Assembly (NCBI GenBank): GCA_963995505.1
Contig: OZ023185.1
Location: forward strand, 17,247,691-17,311,690
DNA from: Hypericum androsaemum
Taxonomy: Eukaryota; Streptophyta; Magnoliopsida; Malpighiales; Hypericaceae
Length of the DNA: 64,000 bases
Direction: 5' to 3'
The position numbers and the translations under genes are program-made. The notes beneath the pieces are model-generated. The model searched no databases. It was not told the origin of the DNA and saw nothing but the letters and a program-made list of their open reading frames with translations. Positions 56,618-64,000 of the stretch are shown here, one piece after another. How positions within the stretch are numbered: position 1 is the first letter of the stretch; every line of letters starts with the position of its first letter.

Positions 56618-59600
56618 CTAATCACTTACGATTGAGCAGTCCCGTAAATTTTCCAGCGACTCTGCAAGCTCCACTTGCTTTGATGCTGTGGCAATCAGCG
56701 CCTGTGATTAAAGCCATGAACATCATGAGAAACTAATAGGACCAAGGAGACGATTTCTTCTTATTCTTATTTTGACAATATCACTTACTCTTTTAGTCTT
56801 GCGCAAATCGTGTTCTATGGATCTAATGCGAGTCATTGACTCGAGAAGTATGTCGTCCTTTTCTGTGGGAAGTTTACTTGGCTTGGCAACCAACTCATTT
56901 ACCATAGCTTCCAATTGTTGTAGTCTCTGCCAACAAGGATGAAGTGCCTCGTCTTTTATTTCCCGAGTAGTTTGCTGCTGTCCAGCACTTGATTCTTCTG
57001 ATAGTGGATTCACACTGTTCTGCATTCTGCTGTTGGTACGTCGCTCTTGAAAAAATATCCCCAGCCAATGGAGAAGAAGATATAACCACGTGAAAACTTT
57101 CAGAATAAAGTGGATCACACAGCTTATCACTTCAGTAGTAGAATTCCTGGAACTTGACCTCTCAGCAACACCCGTGATTGAACTATCTGAGAAAAACAGA
57201 GGAAATGCATTAACGGGTGCTTGCTCATCTTCTTCACTCATGGCAACGAACCATTCCAAACACGGGAAGTCTTGGACAAAAAATCTACCCCTAACCACTA
57301 TTATTTTTTTCCCAGTACGAACGGCTTAACAAATTTCCCATGTCAAAAAGAGAAATTCACACTTGCAATTCTAATGAACCAGTCTTGATGCTCTACAAAA
57401 GCCAAGTGAAACTCATTGAGTTTGAACATTCTACTACAGGTGCCTATACAACTATTATAGCCAGGAGCTAGTTCGCAGTAAAGATGACACAACAAGCTAT
57501 TGAATATTATAAATGGAAGCACCGAAGCAAAAGGGGAAAGCAAGTTCAGATACATACTTGTTGGACTAATTTCTTGGGTTCTTGGTGCATTATGGCTAGT
57601 AGCAACTGTATTAGCATTCTCAAGCCTTCCACCATAGTGTTCGGTCAAACTATCAACGAGAGAAGAATCTGCATTTGCGCCCTGCATGAAATATATGTTA
57701 AGTCTAAGTAATGCAGCAATGTGATAGTACCACTGCATGGAATCAATACTACACTCATTAACAATATTGTTTAAGCACAGGAATGCACTAGTAGTTGACT
57801 GACACATTACTTCTGATTTACTTCAAAACCAACAAACGCAAAAAATAAAGGAAACATTAAGAAAAAAGATTTTATGCCAACAATTGTTTTGTCTATGTTG
57901 CCAAACAGATGGAAGAGATCATAGAAATGAAAACCGCAAAAATAGTATAAACTCTGAGGAATGGTACGAATGGATAACAGGGCACTAGTTAAAGAGAGAC
58001 TAAATTTGCGAAGCGCACCGAAACCCCAAAAAAGGGAATATGAATGAATTTGGAGAATCAAGCAGCCTTACTTTCTCAACAAGGGGAAGCAACTCAATGA
58101 AGCCCGAAGTGTTTGCTCTCATATCTGGGCCATAATCAGGAGAAGACATTTCACTTCTTGAAACCTAGATCAAAAGGTCCTTAAGAATTCGATATTGTAG
58201 GGAAAAAAAAGGAAGACTGTTATTATGTTTGGCAATCACCTTGGGGGCAAAGAACTTAATTTCTACATCATCATCTTCATCAAAACTTCGGATATTTCCA
58301 AGGTACATTGCTTCCCCAGCATGCACAAGCTGTATATATAGAGCACCAGTCATTTTACTTCAGACAAAATGTATAAAGTATGTCCAGCCAGAGATGAGGT
58401 ATCTAAGAAGTTACAGTTTCATCATTGACGGAATAACTATACTTTCCAAACAAGAGGAATACATTCAAATTGCAACTGAAGTAGGATATACCTTCATTAT
58501 TTCTGGATCCTTCCAAGGGCCTTTATCAGACCTCAGACAACCACCCTCGTTCGCACATGAGCATGTTCCACCAAGAAAATCTGGCAATTGGCTGATGTGA
58601 ACAGACAATGCAGTTTTAAGTAACAATTTCAGAGCACTTAAGAAATAATTGTTTTATAATATGATACAGCACCGGCTAGAGAAAATCTTCTAACCTTGAG
58701 TCTATGATCTCTAACAATTTACTCTGAAATTTGCTGCCTAAAACCTGTGAAGTAGACCAAGTTAGATACTGTTTGATAATATGAATCCAGGAAATATATT
58801 TGAAAACAAACACCAGAAGCACTGTACATTTATTTTTGAAGATGTCTTTGGGTCTAGAAATCCTTTTGCAGTGTTCCATAGCAGCTTGAAACCACTACCG
58901 GCATTAACTATATACATTTCATGCAACGTCTGTTGGGAGTAGCTAGAGTCAGAAATGAGCAGACGAAGGACAAACAGAAAACCATAATTTGGTCCAATGT
59001 TAAAATCACCTCAGGATAGTTGTCACCATCAATTTTCTGCATACGCATGACAAGATCATGTGCAACCTTACCAAAGCTCACCCAATTCTGCATGAATAGA
59101 AGAGCCACGTTCACAGATCACCTTGGTGAAAATTATGCATGCCCTCTGAAAAACTCATTTAATAGAAGGCTATGCTGGATTTACCATTCCTTGAACATCC
59201 AATATCGTGATTGTAGAGTCGATGTGCCTTTTGGATGCAATTGAACACGCGGGAAACTTTTCAGCAAAAGTCTTCTCAAAACCTTGAATGTGATATCTTA
59301 GGAACCGGTCCACTGTGGTGACACTCATCAGCTTGCTAGGTTCAATTTTGCCAAGTCTTTCAATATAAACAGGACGACCTTCTTTGTCTACACCATGATA
59401 ACCATGAGGATAATGACGTTGAACTTCTTCATATTCATCATACACAAAATCCTGAGCACATATCATGATGTCATGCCCTCGACGGCAATATCAATATTAA
59501 AGCGAAACGTAAAAGATAGCAAGCTAGAAGTCTGGCTATAAAACTTGCAGCAAATAGAATTCCGGAGTTCAACCAAGATGAAGCTACATTCAGTTTTGAT

Positions 59601-60696
59601 GCCCTTCTGCTAAAGCTTGTTATTCATGCATCCCACTACTGACTCATTGGTTAGCCAAAAGATTTATAAACGGCCACTCATCCACATTCCTTAATCCCTA
59701 TAGAAACACGAATGACCAGAGAATCAAGTAAATTAAATGTCCATGTACCTCTAAAATGGAGTCTACACCATTCTCCTTTCTCCAGTTGATCATCTCTGAC
59801 CACATGAAAATTGTTTTATCAAGGTCAAACTTTCTTGCCCTCAGAAACCTGCAGCAATGCAATTTACCCTCAATTTAGCCAGGGATTGCTGATTAAATTT
59901 TGATTAAAATAAATCATACTCATACACTAACAAGATCAATAAATGCCCCGCAAGAATGCTATTTCATCAATCAAAAACAAACATGCAATGTTTTTCAACT
60001 TGAGCATATAATTTCCATCCCATGCCTTCCCCCACCTCTTCCCCCTTTAAGCTCGCAGGTTTGCAGCATACAGAGACCACCATCACAACCAAATAGCCCG
60101 AGACAGGTTCCCACGGAAACAATTTAACCTAAGATTTGAAATCAACACCTACCAAGCTACCTACTTCCTAGCTGAAGAGCACCGCTCCATCCAGAGGCAG
60201 CTCAAACAACATCAAGCACAGGGCATTCGCATCACCACAAAATTAAATTCAAAAGCATAAAACGCCAAAAAAAAAAAGATGAAAAAGGTGACCTCAAAAG
60301 AGTGTGATAGTCATCATGCCGGGGAGGAAGCATGTCCTTGGCAATCAAGGCCTGGCGAAATGCATTGACAGCCGCCTCCTCCTTTGCATCCCGCACATCG
60401 TTCACCGAGATGGCTGCAAATCGGCAATCCGCCACGCGCCTCCCTCGCTTCTTCAAGCTGTGTGTGATCCTAGTCGATGCACTCATTGCCTTTTTCTTCA
60501 ACGATCTACACTTGGTCCTCCTATGCCTCTCATCCTCGTAGGTCTCAACTAGATCCTCTCCTTTACCCCTCTCGTTGTTCTCTTGGATCCGGATCCCCTC
60601 ACCTGCTCAAAAACCACATTCCATCCTATAAATCCGGAGACAAAAAAAAATAAAACTTATAAAAGCGCAAAATATTCGTTATATCTCACCTGGCAT
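56618..60696 (-). CDS. Sec14-nodulin domain phosphatidylinositol transfer protein (SFH family), 13 exons
   Basis: SFH proteins present phosphatidylinositol to kinases and organise membrane trafficking and polar growth. Thirteen exons join in frame to 600 residues: 60696-60690, 60602-60293, 59848-59749, 59451-59185, 59087-59010, 58929-58828, 58744-58695, 58591-58492, 58329-58240, 58164-58072, 57681-57558, 57186-56789 and 56701-56618. The first coding exon is only 7 bases (MPG split). The order is a basic N-terminus ([20 protein letters not shown]), CRAL-TRIO N region ([31 protein letters not shown]) and Sec14 lipid-binding core ([70 protein letters not shown]). A hydrophobic segment ([20 protein letters not shown]) and a coiled-coil nodulin-like tail ([14 protein letters not shown]) end it. 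The final donor-like ATC|GTAAGT means the last exon may instead splice onward. A 5' UTR intron is likely. No lesion is seen. Confidence 0.92.
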
Positions 60697-61150
60697 TGCT
60701 GCTTCAATGTTGTTGATAGCTCAATGACTCGAGTCCTAATAAATCTGAAACAGAACCGCAAATAATAAAATTATTAAATCAAACTAATTAAAGCGCGAGC
60801 TAGAATAGATCGCGTCGTAGATCTGTTAACATTCTCGTTTAAATTTGTTATCAAGGAAATCGACGAAATCCACGGGAAAATCGATTCAGACTTTGACGAA
60901 CTGGAGATGAAAATAGACGGAAATTTTTTTTTTTTTTTAAACGGAGAAAAAAACGAACGGAGAAATAAGCCACGAATAACTGAATAAGTTTCCGGCGCCG
61001 ACACAAGAGAAAACGCCAGCCAGAGGCATAGATCGGACGGCAATCGTCGAAGGCGAACAAAAAAGAGGACGCCGATACGGCATTACAAATCCGCGTTTAA
61101 CTAACTGGCGGGACACCAAGGAAGAACCAACCGAGAGCAGCAGTGATTAT
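60697..61150 (-). promoter_or_regulatory. 5' UTR and promoter region of the SFH gene
   Basis: This stretch upstream of the 7-base first coding exon probably holds non-coding leader sequence and an intron. Short overlapping frames on the minus strand (60774-61119) have no recognised domain. Exact transcription start is not visible. Confidence 0.35.
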
Positions 61151-64000
61151 TACTTACATGAACTGTGTTCTTGAGCTACTAAGGCCGTGTTTGGATGCGG
61201 GAGTAGGGAGGCTGGAAAAGAAGAGGGGAAGGGGAGAGAATGCCAACCACGTGGAACGGAACGGTATGCCTTTTTCTGGTTAACGAAACCCGAGAGAGGG
61301 AGAGAGATGGCTCAGGCTTTTCTGTTGGTTTGATACTTTCATGCCTTTTTGGTTTTCTAGAAAGTGGTGGAATAAAATAAATAGGTTTATATTAACCAAA
61401 TAATAATAATAATAAATAGATTTATTGTTGCGTATCTATAATTCGAACTCGAGATCAATTAGTAAATTTCTCTTAATAAATATGTTTAATCGGGGGAGAC
61501 GTAGGGTCTAGGGAGGCGTAGGGACGTTAAGGTATTAGCTTCTGCTAAGGCCTTGTTTGGTAGGTTGGTTGTTTGTCTCGGGGGGAGAGAGAGAGGGGGG
61601 GAGAGGAAACGTCGCTGTCGAGAGCGTTTTCTTGGAGGACAAAAGACACTGTAGGGGGAATTGTGAGGGGAGAGAGGGGGGGGGAAAGAGACGTCTGGGA
61701 ACGGACGCTTTGCCTCTCCCGTCAAGTAGCCGTTAGATTTAACGCCGGTTACTACAGTTTGGCGCTTTTTTCCTGGGGAATCGGATTGCTGGTGCCGGGG
61801 ATCAGGTTCCTTCTTCTGTTCTGTTATTTGATTGATGCACTCGATGACAGAGAATTCGAATTTTGATCCTTATTCTTTTATGTATTCTCAATTTGCTACC
61901 TCTATTTATAGGTCTCAGTTTATTTGTTGTCCAAACTATCCGAGATTGAGATACAGATAAAAATGCAAAGCTTTTTCTATGTAATTTTAGATGATTTAAA
62001 ACTCTTTTTTAACAACGACAACTTACAAAGGTCAGGTCACTTTAATTTTGTGATCCATTGACTAACTGATTTTGTCATTTTAAACAATACATAAAATTAA
62101 TGTATAGTCTAACTTATTGCCGAATTCGTGCTTAAATTTATAATCTAACAACAAACATAATATTTGCAGTTCTTCAAGATGCTATTATTACATGATCAAA
62201 ATAGCGCCATAACCTAGAACCGAACCCGTGAATTGCAATGTCTTCGGAGGCCCCGATTGGTTGATTGAAAACTAATTAAAACATAAGTACCAAATCTGGT
62301 AGTCTAAAATTTTCGGTTGCCAATTATGTCCCAATATTCGTCTGACGAGGTGGTTCAGGAAACTGATATTCGTTTGTCTTATCCGAGGTGCCGTTTAGTA
62401 ACGGAGGACGGAGGATATTATGCGTTGCCTTTCCTTGACAAGTATTTTGTTCAGCCTTTAAGTTGGGTTTACGCTACGCATATCCACAACCAACAAAGCC
62501 CAATACATTCATATTTTATACTCTATGTTCGGCTTAAAAGTAATTAAGGTATAATTTAGATTAATAAAAATACTATTCTTTATTAACTAAAAATTGAGTT
62601 AACTAGTGGGAATAATGTATTTGATATGAATTAATCTACCTTTTTAGATGTCTGATGTTTTTACGAAGGAAAATAATTAAGATACAGGAGAAACAAACCC
62701 TGAGAATGAAGGCAGGGGAAGTGGGGGAGTTTACCGTTTAAACCTTGCTATGTGTTACTGTTGCCAGCCAACCTAACTCCAAGTGCTTCCATGTGGAAGG
62801 TACGGAAAATGGGAGACATAATCGTGATTTTTATTATCCAATTCTAGGCTCTTCTTTTTTTATACCGGATAACATTTTTTGTACGATGACAACTACATCA
62901 ATTCAAGTTCGTTCATGCAAGTCGGGATATTTAAATTGTGACAAAAATCTAAATTTTATAAATAATATTATATTTTCAGCGATTCGAACTTGATATAATT
63001 TTTGGCATCTAAATCTTAGATATGGTGGCTTTAATTTATTGGATCAGCCCTTACTTAATTCCAGCATAACCAGGGCCCTTCTATCTATTACTTATCCCTT
63101 TTTTATATACATTAATTAGCCATCACTCAGGCATAATTGTAGAGAAAAGGGACGATGAGAAAGTTAAAGCGCAATATTTCAGTAGCTAGAGTCAATGGTA
63201 CGAATTCAATTTTTTTCCCCCAGAAAATGAAAGAGTGTTCCAAATCCAATCACTAAGCTATGTATTACTTACCAACAATCACTTTGATTTACCGTCGATG
63301 AAATTATTCTAGATTAAACAGGTTTGATTTACTGTCGATGAAATTATTCCAGATTAAACAGGTCTTCGGTTCGAACCATTTAGAATGCAAGAGTATTAAA
63401 TACTTGTTAAAAAATTTTTGCCACCTTTTAAAATTATTACCCGCCTCGAACGTAAATTAGAAAGGAAAAAAAAAATATTTTGGATCAAATTATTTTTTAG
63501 GCTATCTTGTAGAATTACTCATATTTGTTAGTTACAGTTAAAAAATTTTAATAAGGGAAATTATTTTCTTTTATCCAGATCCCCGGTCCCACCATCACCA
63601 TTTTTTTGGGTGGAGATGGAGGGGAAAACTCCCTTATATTATAAATATATGTGTCGATTACATCCTAATTAGTGTAAGACTCTTTCTCAGCCTTATTAAA
63701 GTTACGACCGTTAGCCTCCTCAAAATTCCACCAAGAAAAAATCCGATGGAAAAATTCGTAGTAGGAAAAAAGTACCTTGGAAAGGTGGCCCTTCCCTTAA
63801 CATTTGGTGTCCGCAAAACCTGGCCTTACACAGTTATCTATTATAACATGTCTGGGGAAAGCCACGTTAGTGATGTCTCTAACCAAATTAATACCGATAC
63901 CCACAAGCGGGTGGTGAAAATTATGAGTCCCTAAAGGGAGGGTAAACCTGTGATAGCCACAACTATTCCTTTCCCTATAGACATGAGTAACTGTAAATGC
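61151..64000. other. Intergenic end of the window, no supported gene
   Basis: AAGGCCGTGTTTGGATG (about 61181) and AAGGCCTTGTTTGGTAG (about 61548) are direct copies of a motif common at plant MITE ends. The surroundings are GA-rich. Frames at 61573-61866, 62317-62547, 62745-62993 and 63746-63934 show no recognisable domain or splice support. Confidence 0.45.
63283..63362 (+). repeat. 40 bp tandem duplication
   Basis: Two adjacent 40 bp copies begin TTTGATTTACCGTCGATGAA (63283) and TTTGATTTACTGTCGATGAA (63323). They differ at two positions. Confidence 0.92.

Noticed and set aside
63746..63934. 62-codon frame near the window end
   Set aside because: Short, no domain, no splice context.

Overview
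This 64 kb window is nuclear DNA of a flowering plant, most likely a eudicot. The evidence is spliced genes with GT-AG introns, a plastid-targeted protein, a TDIF/CLE peptide gene, an RLCK-VII kinase, an intron-containing tRNA-Met and many plant-type transposons. The species cannot be fixed from sequence alone. No search could be run, so family names rest on recognised motifs.

Layout. 1-8.4 kb is mostly debris: LTR-like remnants, a broken F-box/FBD/LRR gene, a decayed Mutator-like (MULE) transposase, a truncated nucleostemin-like (NSN1-type) fragment and a tRNA-Met(CAT). A foldback MULE-type MITE with a purine-rich minisatellite core lies at 8.55-9.27 kb. 9.6-13.5 kb is an intact eight-exon plastid-protein gene. 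13.6-20.4 kb is AT-rich and intergenic, with a poly-G tandem duplication and a 421 bp hAT-type MITE. 20.5-20.8 kb encodes a TDIF precursor (CLE41/44). 23.0-30.1 kb is one large decayed transposon, carrying a Ulp1-transposon-type gene, a nested Copia fragment and arrays of a 22 bp repeat whose orientation flips. 33.1-39.5 kb is a 17-exon NHL-repeat gene (EMB1974-like). 40.75-42.56 kb is a PBL23-like receptor-like cytoplasmic kinase. 43.8-51.0 kb is a transposon-rich block: tRNA-like repeat units, a Pack-MULE candidate and a triple nest (MULE-type ends, then a second inverted-repeat element, then a hAT element). 51.15-52.03 kb is a broken HMG-CoA reductase copy. 54.6-55.5 kb is a single-exon trihelix transcription factor and 56.6-60.7 kb a 13-exon Sec14-nodulin (SFH) gene. 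The last 3 kb hold no supported gene.

The intact genes are unrelated housekeeping, signalling and regulatory genes, each with its own promoter; there is no sign of a co-regulated cluster. The window's special interest lies in its mobile DNA. A shared terminal sequence starting GGAAAAAGTCCACTTTAGTA marks at least three elements of different size and cargo. Precise target-site duplications can be read for four insertions. Fragments of three host genes (NSN1, HMGR, F-box) sit beside or near these elements.
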